Origin: Crocinitomicaceae bacterium
GTDB taxonomy: Bacteria; Bacteroidota; Bacteroidia; Flavobacteriales_D; Crocinitomicaceae
DNA length: 57,791 nt
NCBI GenBank assembly: GCA_023957475.1
Contig: JAMLHA010000017.1
Location: forward strand, 1-57,791
Reading direction: 5' to 3'
A program made the translations under genes and the position numbers. This document shows, piece by piece, positions 25,119 through 34,245 of this stretch (the first letter of the stretch is position 1; each line of letters starts with the position of its first letter). The notes beneath the pieces are model-generated. The model searched no databases. It was not told the DNA's origin and saw only the letters and a list, made by a program, of their open reading frames with translations.

Positions 25119-28091
25119 ATGAAGTATCTTTTTATTGTTGCTGTAGTTTTTTTATCATTTTGTGCGCTGTCACAAGACAAACCTACCAATGGTGTTGCTC
25201 CATCTATCACAAAAACTTATCTATTAAAAAATGCAACAATCATTGTTTCTCCCGAAAAGACCATTTCAAAAGGATATCTCTTAATTGAAAATGGAAAAAT
25301 CAAAGAAGTTGGAACGGTACTATTAAAACCAACTCAAGCAGTAGAAATTGATTGTGAAGGAAAAACCATAGTTCCTTCTTTTATTGATTTAAACACCGAA
25401 ATTGGTATTCAGAAACCCAAAGCACGAGAAAAGAAAGGCAATACTGTTCAATTAAACTCGTCAAAAGAAGATTTTTATTCGTGGAATGATGCTATCCGAC
25501 CTGAATTTTCTTCTTCAGGAAATTATCAAATAAATAATGCTGAAAATAAGAAACGCATGCTTGCAGGATTTGGATTTGCGCTTACTTATTTGCATGATGG
25601 AATAATGAGTGGTACTGGGTCGATCATAACCTTAGGTACTCATCCTACTCAATTTTCACTCGTTTTTCCTGATATTTCTACTCATTTTTCACTTTCCAAA
25701 GGCAGCTCCAAACAAACTTATCCTTCCTCTCAGATGGGAAGTATTGCTCTTATGAGGCAAACACTCTACGATGCTAAATGGTGGCAAAAAAATAAGAAAA
25801 AAGAAAACATTAATTTGTCGTTAGATGCTTTGGTGAATCAATTAGAAAAACCGATTCTTTTTGAAACGAAAGATGTTTTGGAAATTTTTAGAGGTGATAA
25901 AATTGCAAAAGAATTTGGTTTTAATTTTGCCTATTACGGTTCTGGAAACGAATACCAACAGCTCAATGAATTGAAAAAAACTGGCGCTACAATTATTTTA
26001 CCGCTCAATTATCCAACAGCTTTTAACGTTACTGACCCTTATGTGAATCGGGAAATTCCTTTAAAAGAATTAAAACATTGGGAATTGGCACCAAGTAATC
26101 CATATTTACTAGCTTCCAATGGTATTCCAATTTGTTTTACATTTGATCAACTCAACTCTGAAAAGGAATTTTGGCAGGCGCTTAAAAAAGCGATGGAAAG
26201 AGGACTTTCTGCACAACAAGCGTTGGCTGCTTTAACTATCAATCCGGCTAAAACTGTTCATTTAGACAAAGAATTAGGAACATTGGATGTAGGTAAAATT
26301 GCTTCATTTTCTGTATTCAACACAAATCCATTTGAAACTGAAGCTGACTTATTGGAAGTTTGGACGTATGGATATCCAACATTTTTAAAAGAAAACAACC
26401 GTAGTAAAATTGATGGTAATTACAATTTACTGGTTGACAATAAATCTTACAGTCTTGAAATTTCGATCAATGAAAATAAATACATCGGAAAAATAAGCAA
26501 TGCACCAAAACCTGAATTTGAAAAAGTTGATATCAACGTTCAAGATTCTGACATTTTATTAGCATTTAAGGATTCAATTAATGGTGTTAAAGGAACAATC
26601 CTTCTGCATGGCAAGATGAATCAAAAAGTAGGGGTTTTTGAGGGCGAAGGAACGAATTTGGTGGGAAGAATAGTTAAATGGAACGCAATCAAACGAAAAA
26701 CCATTGAAAGCACCAAGAAGGAGAATACATCTGTCAAAATAGATTCCTTGTACAAGGACAAGATATGGTTTCCAAATATGGCTTACGGTTTTGAAGAATT
26801 GCCTAAGCAACAATCTTTTGTTATAAAAGATGCAACGGTATGGACCAATGAAAAAGATGGTGTATTAAGAAACGCTACCGTTGTTGTTGAAAATGGAAAA
26901 ATTGCTTACGTTGGGACGGGTGGGTATCGCACTCCTGCAAACGCTATTGAAATCAGTGGGAGAGGATTGTACCTCACTTCTGGTATCATTGATGAACATT
27001 CACATATTGCAATTTCTAAAGGAGTAAATGAATCGGGACAATCCAACACGGCAGAAGTTGCCATTGCAGATGTGATAAGAAACAACGATATTAATATTTA
27101 CCGACAATTGGCAGGAGGTGTTACAACTTCTCAATTGTTACATGGATCTGCAAATGCTATTGGCGGGCAAGCTGCACTGATAAAACTAAAATGGGGATTT
27201 TCACCCGAAGAAATGTTGGTGGAAAACGCACCTAAATTCATCAAATTTGCACTCGGAGAGAATGTAAAACAAAGCAATTGGGGTGATAACCAAACGATTC
27301 GTTTTCCACAAACGAGAATGGGTGTTGAGCAAGTTTTTATAGATGCTTTTACTAGAGCTAAGGCATACATGGAAGAAAAATCCGCTAATAAACGAGTGGA
27401 TTTAGAGTTGGAAGTATTGGCTGAAATACTAAAGAAAGAACGTTTTATTACGTGTCATTCATACAATCAATCTGAAATATTGATGTTGATGCGTGTTGCC
27501 GAAAGTTTTGGAAGCACTGTCAACACATTTACACATGTGCTTGAAGGATACAAAATAGCCGATGAATTGGTAAAACACGGAGCTGGTGCATCTACTTTTG
27601 CTGACTGGTGGGCTTATAAATACGAAGTACTGGATGCAATACCGCACAACGCTTCTTTGATGAATGAAAGAGGAGTCACAGTAGCTATTAATTCCGATGA
27701 TGCAGAAATGGGTAGAAGATTGAATCAAGAGGCGGCAAAAGCGATGAAATACGGTGGAATGTCAGAAGAAGATGCTTGGAAAATGGTTACGCTAAACCCT
27801 GCAAAATTACTTCATATTGACGATAGAATGGGAAGTATCAAAGTAGGAAAAGATGCCGACCTTGTCCTTTGGTCAGATAATCCACTTACCATCACTGCAA
27901 TTCCCGAAAAAGTGATTGTTGATGGAATATTGCTCTTTGATAGAAGAAAAGATATTGAGTTGCAATTGCGAAATGAAAAGGAAAAAACCCGAATCATTAA
28001 CAAAATGTTGGATGCCAAAAACAATAAAGAAAATCGCAATTATCAATCAAAAGATACGAAATTGTATCATTGTGATACCTTAGAAGAGTAA
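25119..28091 (+). CDS. Secreted double amidohydrolase-domain protein
   Basis: The product has 990 residues. A signal peptide (MKYLFIVAVVFLSFCALS) is followed by two tandem amidohydrolase-like regions. The N-terminal one (about 30-450) keeps the composite beta-sandwich start (YLLKNATIIVSPEKTISKG) but reads DLNTEIG where a metal-binding HxH is expected, so it is probably inactive. The C-terminal one (about 560-960) has DEHSHIAIS (about 625-633), TCHSYNQ, THVLEGY and INSDDAEM, the metal ligands of imidazolonepropionase-like amidohydrolases. Such proteins hydrolyse cyclic amides or peptides; the substrate is unknown. A -7 element TAAGTTTG lies at 25095-25102, 17 bp upstream. The acidic tail HCDTLEE is unremarkable. 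Confidence 0.87.
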   Translation: MKYLFIVAVVFLSFCALSQDKPTNGVAPSITKTYLLKNATIIVSPEKTISKGYLLIENGKIKEVGTVLLKPTQAVEIDCEGKTIVPSFIDLNTEIGIQKPKAREKKGNTVQLNSSKEDFYSWNDAIRPEFSSSGNYQINNAENKKRMLAGFGFALTYLHDGIMSGTGSIITLGTHPTQFSLVFPDISTHFSLSKGSSKQTYPSSQMGSIALMRQTLYDAKWWQKNKKKENINLSLDALVNQLEKPILFETKDVLEIFRGDKIAKEFGFNFAYYGSGNEYQQLNELKKTGATIILPLNYPTAFNVTDPYVNREIPLKELKHWELAPSNPYLLASNGIPICFTFDQLNSEKEFWQALKKAMERGLSAQQALAALTINPAKTVHLDKELGTLDVGKIASFSVFNTNPFETEADLLEVWTYGYPTFLKENNRSKIDGNYNLLVDNKSYSLEISINENKYIGKISNAPKPEFEKVDINVQDSDILLAFKDSINGVKGTILLHGKMNQKVGVFEGEGTNLVGRIVKWNAIKRKTIESTKKENTSVKIDSLYKDKIWFPNMAYGFEELPKQQSFVIKDATVWTNEKDGVLRNATVVVENGKIAYVGTGGYRTPANAIEISGRGLYLTSGIIDEHSHIAISKGVNESGQSNTAEVAIADVIRNNDINIYRQLAGGVTTSQLLHGSANAIGGQAALIKLKWGFSPEEMLVENAPKFIKFALGENVKQSNWGDNQTIRFPQTRMGVEQVFIDAFTRAKAYMEEKSANKRVDLELEVLAEILKKERFITCHSYNQSEILMLMRVAESFGSTVNTFTHVLEGYKIADELVKHGAGASTFADWWAYKYEVLDAIPHNASLMNERGVTVAINSDDAEMGRRLNQEAAKAMKYGGMSEEDAWKMVTLNPAKLLHIDDRMGSIKVGKDADLVLWSDNPLTITAIPEKVIVDGILLFDRRKDIELQLRNEKEKTRIINKMLDAKNNKENRNYQSKDTKLYHCDTLEE

Positions 28092-28131
28092 ATTACTCCA
28101 CTTTCACCCAGTATTGAACTCAGATTAAGAG

Positions 28132-28806
28132 TTATTCCAATAAATCGGGACGGCGTTGTTTGGTTCTTTCCAATGCTTGTTCCTCACGCCACTTATCAAT
28201 TTTATTAAAATCACCTGATAGCAACACATCCGGCACTTTCCAGCCGTTAAACTCAGGCGGTCGTGTATAAACTGGTGGAGAAAGTAAATTGTCTTGAAAA
28301 CTATCGGTCAAAGCAGAAGTTTCATCGTTTAAAACACCTGGAATTAAACGTACCACTGCATCTACCAAAACAGCAGCAGCCAATTCACCACCAGAAAGCA
28401 CATATGAACCTATGGATATTTCTTTAGTGATGTAATGTTCTCTAACTCGTTCATCTACACCCTTGTAGTGTCCACAAAGAATCATTAGGTTATTCACTAC
28501 CGAAAATTGATTGCATATAGCTTGATCGAGCACAACACCGTCGGGTGACATGTAGATAATCTCATCGTACAATCTTTCAGTTTTTAATTTTTCAATCACC
28601 GCAGCAATGGGTTCAATAGCCATTACCATGCCTGCACCACCACCATATTGGTAATCATCTACTTTTTTATGTTTATTGGTAGAGTAGTCACGAATATTGT
28701 GCAAATGTATTTCTGCATAGCCTTTTTCTTGTGCGCGCTTCATAATAGAGGCCGAAAAAGAGCCTTCCATTATTTCTGGGAAAAGGGTAAGAATATCTAT
28801 TCGCAT
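28132..28806 (-). CDS. trmD: tRNA (guanine37-N1)-methyltransferase
   Basis: The product has 224 residues, the short end of the family. The N-terminus reads [11 protein letters not shown], and the SPOUT knot signatures are present: [23 protein letters not shown] and the deep-knot segment [14 protein letters not shown], followed by PGVLND and TRPPEF. TrmD methylates N1 of G37 next to the anticodon, using S-adenosylmethionine, and prevents frameshifting. It is usually in an rpsP-rimM-trmD-rplS cluster, but here it stands alone, which is common in Bacteroidota. The protein is cytoplasmic and dimeric by family. Confidence 0.96.
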   Translation of the reverse strand: MRIDILTLFPEIMEGSFSASIMKRAQEKGYAEIHLHNIRDYSTNKHKKVDDYQYGGGAGMVMAIEPIAAVIEKLKTERLYDEIIYMSPDGVVLDQAICNQFSVVNNLMILCGHYKGVDERVREHYITKEISIGSYVLSGGELAAAVLVDAVVRLIPGVLNDETSALTDSFQDNLLSPPVYTRPPEFNGWKVPDVLLSGDFNKIDKWREEQALERTKQRRPDLLE

Positions 28807-28831
28807 AGTACAAAGGTAAGCATAAGATACA

Positions 28832-28864
28832 AAAAAAGCGATAGATTTCTCTACCGCTTTTTAA
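28832..28864 (-). terminator. Intrinsic terminator of the decayed T9SS cargo gene
   Basis: On the minus strand AAAAAGCGGTAGA, a short loop and TCTATCGCTTTTTTT form a strong hairpin with a U tract. It lies just past the stop of the pseudogene and upstream of trmD. Confidence 0.8.
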
Positions 28865-28881
28865 ATAGTATAGGTGAGTGG

Positions 28882-30416
28882 TTATCTCTTAACGAATTTA
28901 CTTGTATTTACCACACCATTTTCGTTTGAAACTTTCAAGATGTAGAAACCATTTGATAATTTACTATCTAAGTCAATTTCAATACGGTTATTACCTTTGT
29001 TTAAGAAATAATTACTTTCTACAGTAGCACCCATTTCGTTGATGAACGAGAACGTATAATTTCCTTTTTCTGATGCATTAATATCTACAAACAATGTATT
29101 CTCTACTGGGTTTGGAGAAAGCATCAAATCACCTTTTTGATTTCTGTTTACCACCACTACAGGATGATACGTTGCGGTTCCATCATAATCCACCTGCTTT
29201 AAGCGGTAGTACGTTACAGATTCATTCGTATAATCCATATAACGATACTGACGAACAACTTTAGAGTCTCCTGCACCTTGCACACGACCAATAGTGATAT
29301 AGTTCTCACCATCTAAAGTTGATTGCAATTCAAAATAATCATTGTTTTTCTCTTTTGCTGTCTCCCAAGTTAACAAGTTTCCTTCTGGATGAGCTTCATC
29401 AGTGAAAGATGTGAGGTCGATGGAAAGAACGTTAACTATACCACTACCGAATGCTAATGAATATGGATAATCTGCACCATTGTACCCATCAATTGCAAAA
29501 TAATAATAACCTGGATCCAAATTAGAAACTGTAATTTTCAAACAACCGCCGCCAACTTCTGTATAGGAAACACTAACAGGTGATGATGCAAAAATATGAT
29601 TTGTAGTTCCAGATTCACCATTCATGAAAATTTGTTTGAACGTAAATATTTTACCATACGGAGATGTACAATTCGTAAACATATATATCTGATGACCACT
29701 TCCTGAACAAGATGTGCTCGAACAAATTGTTACCTCAACAGGTTTTGATTTATCCATTACTTGAAATTTATAATAACCAACATTTTCTATAGTTATACCA
29801 TGTGAATCAGTATCCGCCAAAAAATGACCGTTTGGGGGGGGGCTGGTAAATTTGTGAAAGCTGTTGTATTTCCATAATAAGTTCCATTTGTAGTAATAAG
29901 TGGTGCATTAGAACAATCTGAATCACCAGTTATGTTAGCTCCTAAATCTTCTGGACATGGTTCTCCTCCAGACATTGTAAATTCAATAATTAAATAACCG
30001 TCACCTCCACGACCTCCAATCTTTCCTGAACCAGTCGTGCCGGATCCGCCTGCTCAAATACCTTCAGCACTTCTACCATTATTTGCTCCTCCCGCACCTT
30101 TATATCCATTTGCACCATTTACTCCTTTACCAGGGCCTGTACCAGCAGCGTCAGCACCACCACCAGCAGCACCACTTCCGCCATCTTTCCCAGCTGTACC
30201 ATTACCTCCCGGGTTAGCTACTCCACCTCCACTATTTCTTGTTGTAGATGAACCACCACCACCTCCAACACCCCATGCTTTAACGGTAATAGAAGTAACT
30301 CCATCCGGAACAATAAAATTACCACTTGATGGTTAAGTCATAGTACATTGCCCAAAACCAATGAACGATAAACCAAAACTTACTATAAGAATTAAAAAGT
30401 TGTAAATAGTTTTCAT
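28882..30416 (-). pseudogene. Decayed T9SS cargo gene with glycine-rich domain and type A sorting domain
   Basis: Read from the ATG at 30416 on the minus strand, the gene has a signal peptide (MKTIYNFLILIVSFGLSFIG) and then an in-frame TAA at 30335-30333 (codon 28). The same frame continues as a glycine-rich domain (GVTSITVKAWGVGGGGG...) to a second in-frame TGA at 30056-30054 (codon 121). It resumes through CPEDLGANITGDSDCSNAP up to a run of nine C (plus-strand G9 at 29834-29842), where a one-base shift is needed to enter the downstream frame. That frame has a long beta-rich part and the sorting domain (LSPNPVENTLFVDI...). Restored length would be about 511 residues. Three separate lesions favour true decay; base-calling errors could explain the homopolymer only. 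The C-terminal 312 codons remain open. Confidence 0.82.
29834..29842. repeat. C9/G9 homopolymer tract at a frameshift in the T9SS cargo gene
   Basis: The plus strand shows nine consecutive G. Ten C (or seven) on the coding strand would join the two halves of the gene (reading LPAPPP-NGHFLADTDSHG). Nine C shifts the frame into a short wrong-frame tail ending about 10 codons later. Confidence 0.75.
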
Positions 30417-30766
30417 TTTCTAAGCTTTTAATTACAAACAAACATTAAGGTTATTGCGAATTTAACAGAAACAGACCTTGTTAAAATTCAAACAAATAAC
30501 AATTTTTTTGTAGTATAGCGTAGAATAATTGGATTATGTATTACATAAGATAACAAAAAAATGTAAACAAAAAATATTTTAGATTTTTTTTCATGTAACC
30601 CATTAAAATAGAGTTACTATGGTTAAATACAGTTCGGCATAAAACGAAAATATCAACATAACGCCCAAATAGTATAGATGTGTTTTGAGTAAGTACTCAT
30701 CTTTGCAATTTTTTCTTAAAATCTATATATAAAGCGTAGTGCCTTGATATTTTCGCTACTCCCTTA
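30417..30766. other. 350-bp intergenic region with a long imperfect inverted repeat
   Basis: AT-rich DNA between the upstream end of the decayed cargo gene and the stop of the pseudouridine synthase gene (both minus strand). The only clear structure is the inverted repeat 30645-30755. No open frame is supported. Confidence 0.5.
30645..30755. repeat. 111-bp imperfect palindrome
   Basis: CGAAAATATCAA at 30645-30656 is the exact reverse complement of 30744-30755. Pairing continues inward with a gap through ACGC and ATAGAT, so the two 35-nt arms can fold together. It follows the minus-strand pseudouridine synthase gene by about 12 bp. It could be a large terminator-like hairpin or a small MITE-like element. 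No target duplication is obvious. Confidence 0.6.
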
Positions 30767-32452
30767 CTAAAAATCGGCTTTTACTTCTACAGTCATCCAT
30801 TCTTTTGTGCGTGGATGACGAAAGGTTAATTGCTCGGCATGTAAGTACAAACGATCGGTTTTTATTCCGTATAAATCATCGCCAACAATAGACATGTTTA
30901 AACCTTGAGGATGAGCAGCATGCACACGTAATTGATGTGTGCGACCTGTTAATGGATAAAAATAAACCTTCGATTGGCCATTCTTAACCTCTATTAACTC
31001 CCATTTCGTTTGTGCTGGCTTTCCGTATTCGTAACACACCAATTGACGTGGTCTATCATCTAAATCAACACGCAGTGGTAAATCAATAATGCCTGATGTT
31101 CTTTCTAAAACACCGTTCAAAAGGGCAACATAACGTTTTTGTACTGAGCGTTTGATGAATTGTCGCTGCAAGAAATCATGTGCATATTTATTTTTTGCAA
31201 CCAATAACAATCCCGATGTGGACATGTCAAGACGGTGAATCAATAACGGTCCTGATGCGCCAACTAAATAAGATTCCATTCGTTTCAACACCGAATCGGT
31301 AATTGTCTTACCTGGTACAGATAAAAATTCTGTTGGTTTATTGACCACAACAATGTCTTCATCCTCGTAAACAATGGGTAATTCTCTCCCTTCGGCTGGA
31401 TTTATTTTCATTGGATTGGGATCAACATCCAATCCAACCAACATGTGCCCTAAAATAGGTTCGCATTTTCCTCTACAAGAAGGATAGTAATGTTTGTGTT
31501 TTCTTATTTCAGAAGCTGGAGACGCTCCCCACCAAAATTCAGCCAAAGCAATTGGTTTTAATTGATGCTGATATGCGTAATGCAACAACTTTGGAGCACA
31601 ACATTCACCTGCTCCTGAAGGTGGTTTTCCATTCTCAATGTGTTGAAAAATACTCAATACACTGCGGGTTTCTCCCAAAGCATTTAAAAAATGATATTGA
31701 TCAAACAATTGGTTTTGTAAATCTTGCGATTGTTGCTTGCGTTTTGTTTTTAAATCTTTGATGTGATTTTCAAAAGCAACTAATTGTTCTTGTGCAATGC
31801 GTAGTTTATTTTGTTGTTCGTGTTTTAAATCTTTTAAGGCAAAATTTTCGATGATACTTTCCCTATCCAATGCTTTTAAAAGTGCTATTTTTTTAGATTC
31901 ATCTAATAAATTCGCATTTTCTCGTTGAATTTTGCGGTTTTTCTTAGAAATTTTATTCGTTTCCTTTAGTTCTTGCAATTCGATTTTACATGTGTTTTCA
32001 AGTTCAGTGATGGCATTTTTCAACTGTTTTAGTTCTTCTGAGTTTTCTAACTGCTCAATGATTGCAGATTGATTTATTAAATCACGTTCACACTTCCGAT
32101 AAAATCCATTTTCCGTTAGCATATCAAAAACAGGAGGAACAAAATGTTCATAATCGTTGCTATCGGCCAATTTACCAGAAAACGCAGCTAAATATCCTAG
32201 CTCTCCATCCTTGTTTTGTACAACTAAAACACCAAACATTTTCCCTATTACCATTCCTGTTACAGCGGGATCAACACCAAAATTGTGTTTCCAATCCGTT
32301 TGACTTTCAATGTAATTTTGCAATTCTTTACTTGCTAAAATAGCCAATGGATGAGGTTCATAATAAAATGGAAATGTAAAACGTTCGGGCAAAGCAATCC
32401 CATCAACCGATTGTTTGAAAGCAATAAATTTTGACGGATGGTGATTGTTCAT
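30767..32452 (-). CDS. RluA-family pseudouridine synthase with long N-terminal extension
   Basis: The product has 561 residues. The C-terminal ~210 are an RluA catalytic domain with the signature HRLDMSTSGLLLVAK, where Asp409 is the catalytic residue, followed by RTHQLRVHAAHPQG. The domain converts uridine to pseudouridine in rRNA or tRNA. The first ~340 residues are unusual: a globular start (about 1-120), a long charged coiled coil (about 125-265), and a cysteine-bearing segment (GECCAPKLLHYA and YPSCRGKCEPIL). This extended form occurs in part of the RluA family. The position of modification is not predictable. It is encoded 14 bp downstream of the M61 peptidase gene on the same strand. 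Confidence 0.88.
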   Translation of the reverse strand: MNNHHPSKFIAFKQSVDGIALPERFTFPFYYEPHPLAILASKELQNYIESQTDWKHNFGVDPAVTGMVIGKMFGVLVVQNKDGELGYLAAFSGKLADSNDYEHFVPPVFDMLTENGFYRKCERDLINQSAIIEQLENSEELKQLKNAITELENTCKIELQELKETNKISKKNRKIQRENANLLDESKKIALLKALDRESIIENFALKDLKHEQQNKLRIAQEQLVAFENHIKDLKTKRKQQSQDLQNQLFDQYHFLNALGETRSVLSIFQHIENGKPPSGAGECCAPKLLHYAYQHQLKPIALAEFWWGASPASEIRKHKHYYPSCRGKCEPILGHMLVGLDVDPNPMKINPAEGRELPIVYEDEDIVVVNKPTEFLSVPGKTITDSVLKRMESYLVGASGPLLIHRLDMSTSGLLLVAKNKYAHDFLQRQFIKRSVQKRYVALLNGVLERTSGIIDLPLRVDLDDRPRQLVCYEYGKPAQTKWELIEVKNGQSKVYFYPLTGRTHQLRVHAAHPQGLNMSIVGDDLYGIKTDRLYLHAEQLTFRHPRTKEWMTVEVKADF

Positions 32453-32466
32453 TATTTACAAAATAG

Positions 32467-34173
32467 TTATTCACTCCAGGCTGCAAACCCTTTCTTTTGA
32501 AACGAATTGGGATTTTCAATCGGTTTTAGTTGATGTTCCAAATAGAAATTACGGCTAACTTCGGGCACAACCAATTCCACTAAACGACCAGCTCTGTTTA
32601 CTGTAATTCGTTTTTCGTCTTCCTCAAAATAGGTCAACCATTGATCCAAATTGCCATTTACAACAATAGCATTCACGGCTATAATTTGATCATCAATCAT
32701 CATACCACTTAAATCAGCTGGTGCACCAGGATAAAATTTCTTCGCAATGGTTTTATCTCCTTCCACTTCACATTTTACACCCAATCTCGCTTGACTGTAC
32801 GCTGCAACAGGTTTTTGCACCAATTCCAATCCCAAATATTCTAAAGCATCGGTTAAAATAGCTTCATAAGGTTCATTTCCCCATACAAATTTTTGAAAAT
32901 ACTCATCAAATGAACAATTGCCTACTGCTTCTAACTCCTTTTTGTAATCTTCTTCAGAAACACCCTTATTTTGCAAGGCATAATTAAAATACAAACGGCG
33001 CATTACTTCATCCAATCCATATTTATTGTTGGTGTTTTTTAACAGCATCACATCAGCCACAAATGCCAATAAACTACCTTCGGTATAGATAGACACTTTA
33101 CGATTTGGCGCACCTGGTTCATAACCATCCAACCACGTATCGTAAGAAGAATCCGCTACAGAATAATTAAATCGAGCGTGATTATCAAAATGAATCTGAA
33201 AACGAGCGACTAATTCAACCAAATACTGTTCCAAGGTAAAAACGTTACTTTTTAGAAGAAAAATATCTCCCATATAGGTTGTAACACCTTCACACAAGTA
33301 ACCTAAACGCGAATAATTTTCTTTTGTGAAATCATACGGAAATAATTCAATCGGACGGATAGATTTCACATTCCATGTATGGTACAATTCGTGAGAACTG
33401 ACACCTAATAATTCTTTGTACAGCGAACCGAATACATCGTATGAAGGTCCTAAGCAAATTACCGTAGATTTACAATGTTCAACCCCATGATAGGCTTTTG
33501 TTGGTAAAATATGTAGTAAGAAATGGTATTCATCTACTGGGAATTCACTGTATTTTTCAATTTGTTTTTCCGTAAACGCTTTAAAATCAGTTATCACACG
33601 ATTCCAATCAGGTTTTACAATACCGTTAAACCAAACATGGAATTTTGTATCTCCAACCACATATTCGCCATGTTGTAAATTAGCAGAACAGATAAATGGT
33701 GAATCGGCTAATTCATCAAAATTTTTAGCGTACAATGTATTGTTATCTTTTTTCATTGATCCAGCAACTTGCCAATGGTCTGGGATAAACAATTGTAAAG
33801 AACAAGGCATTGTTTCTTCTCCAACTTGATAAACACAGCAATTAACCGGGTTAACATACAATTGATTTGCATCCAAAAATGTAGAACCTGCATTCAATAG
33901 ATTGGAATAATAACTGTATTGAATTTTTATTGTATCACCTTTATTTACAACTAATTGCCAACTATCTTTTGTTGTTTTATGAAACTCAACAGGTTTTCCT
34001 GCATCAGAAAAAACTTTAAACCCTTTTACGTTTTTAGCAAAATTTCCCAATTCATATCGACCTGGCCGCCATGAAGGCAGTTGTATTGTAGGATTTGTTT
34101 CGATTGCAACTGTTTCAGCTGTAATTTGAATGTATTGTTGATTGGGTTTGTCTATTCTAAATTGATATTTCAT
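32467..34173 (-). CDS. M61-family metallopeptidase with PDZ domain
   Basis: The product has 568 residues. The M61 N-terminal beta domain (about 1-165) precedes the gluzincin core with the zinc site HELYH (His261, Glu262, His265) in SSHELYHTWNVKSIRP and a third ligand glutamate in CEGVTTYMGD (about 295). A PDZ-like domain lies near the C-terminus (about 465-540, with GAPADLSGMMIDDQI). Family members are glycyl aminopeptidases or broad aminopeptidases. No signal peptide is seen, so it is probably cytoplasmic. A -7 element TAACTTTG on the minus strand at 34205-34198 lies 25 bp before the ATG. It precedes the pseudouridine synthase gene in a likely two-gene transcript. Confidence 0.92.
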   Translation of the reverse strand: MKYQFRIDKPNQQYIQITAETVAIETNPTIQLPSWRPGRYELGNFAKNVKGFKVFSDAGKPVEFHKTTKDSWQLVVNKGDTIKIQYSYYSNLLNAGSTFLDANQLYVNPVNCCVYQVGEETMPCSLQLFIPDHWQVAGSMKKDNNTLYAKNFDELADSPFICSANLQHGEYVVGDTKFHVWFNGIVKPDWNRVITDFKAFTEKQIEKYSEFPVDEYHFLLHILPTKAYHGVEHCKSTVICLGPSYDVFGSLYKELLGVSSHELYHTWNVKSIRPIELFPYDFTKENYSRLGYLCEGVTTYMGDIFLLKSNVFTLEQYLVELVARFQIHFDNHARFNYSVADSSYDTWLDGYEPGAPNRKVSIYTEGSLLAFVADVMLLKNTNNKYGLDEVMRRLYFNYALQNKGVSEEDYKKELEAVGNCSFDEYFQKFVWGNEPYEAILTDALEYLGLELVQKPVAAYSQARLGVKCEVEGDKTIAKKFYPGAPADLSGMMIDDQIIAVNAIVVNGNLDQWLTYFEEDEKRITVNRAGRLVELVVPEVSRNFYLEHQLKPIENPNSFQKKGFAAWSE

Positions 34174-34245
34174 TTTTTAACGACTAAAATTGATTTACAA
34201 AGTTAGTTTTTCTTCCATAAAAAGTGTATTATTGAAGTCATTAAA

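Noticed and set aside
30037..30336. Plus-strand ORF rich in proline and alanine
   Set aside because: It is the complement of the glycine-rich region of the decayed T9SS cargo gene on the minus strand; Gly codons read as Pro on the other strand.
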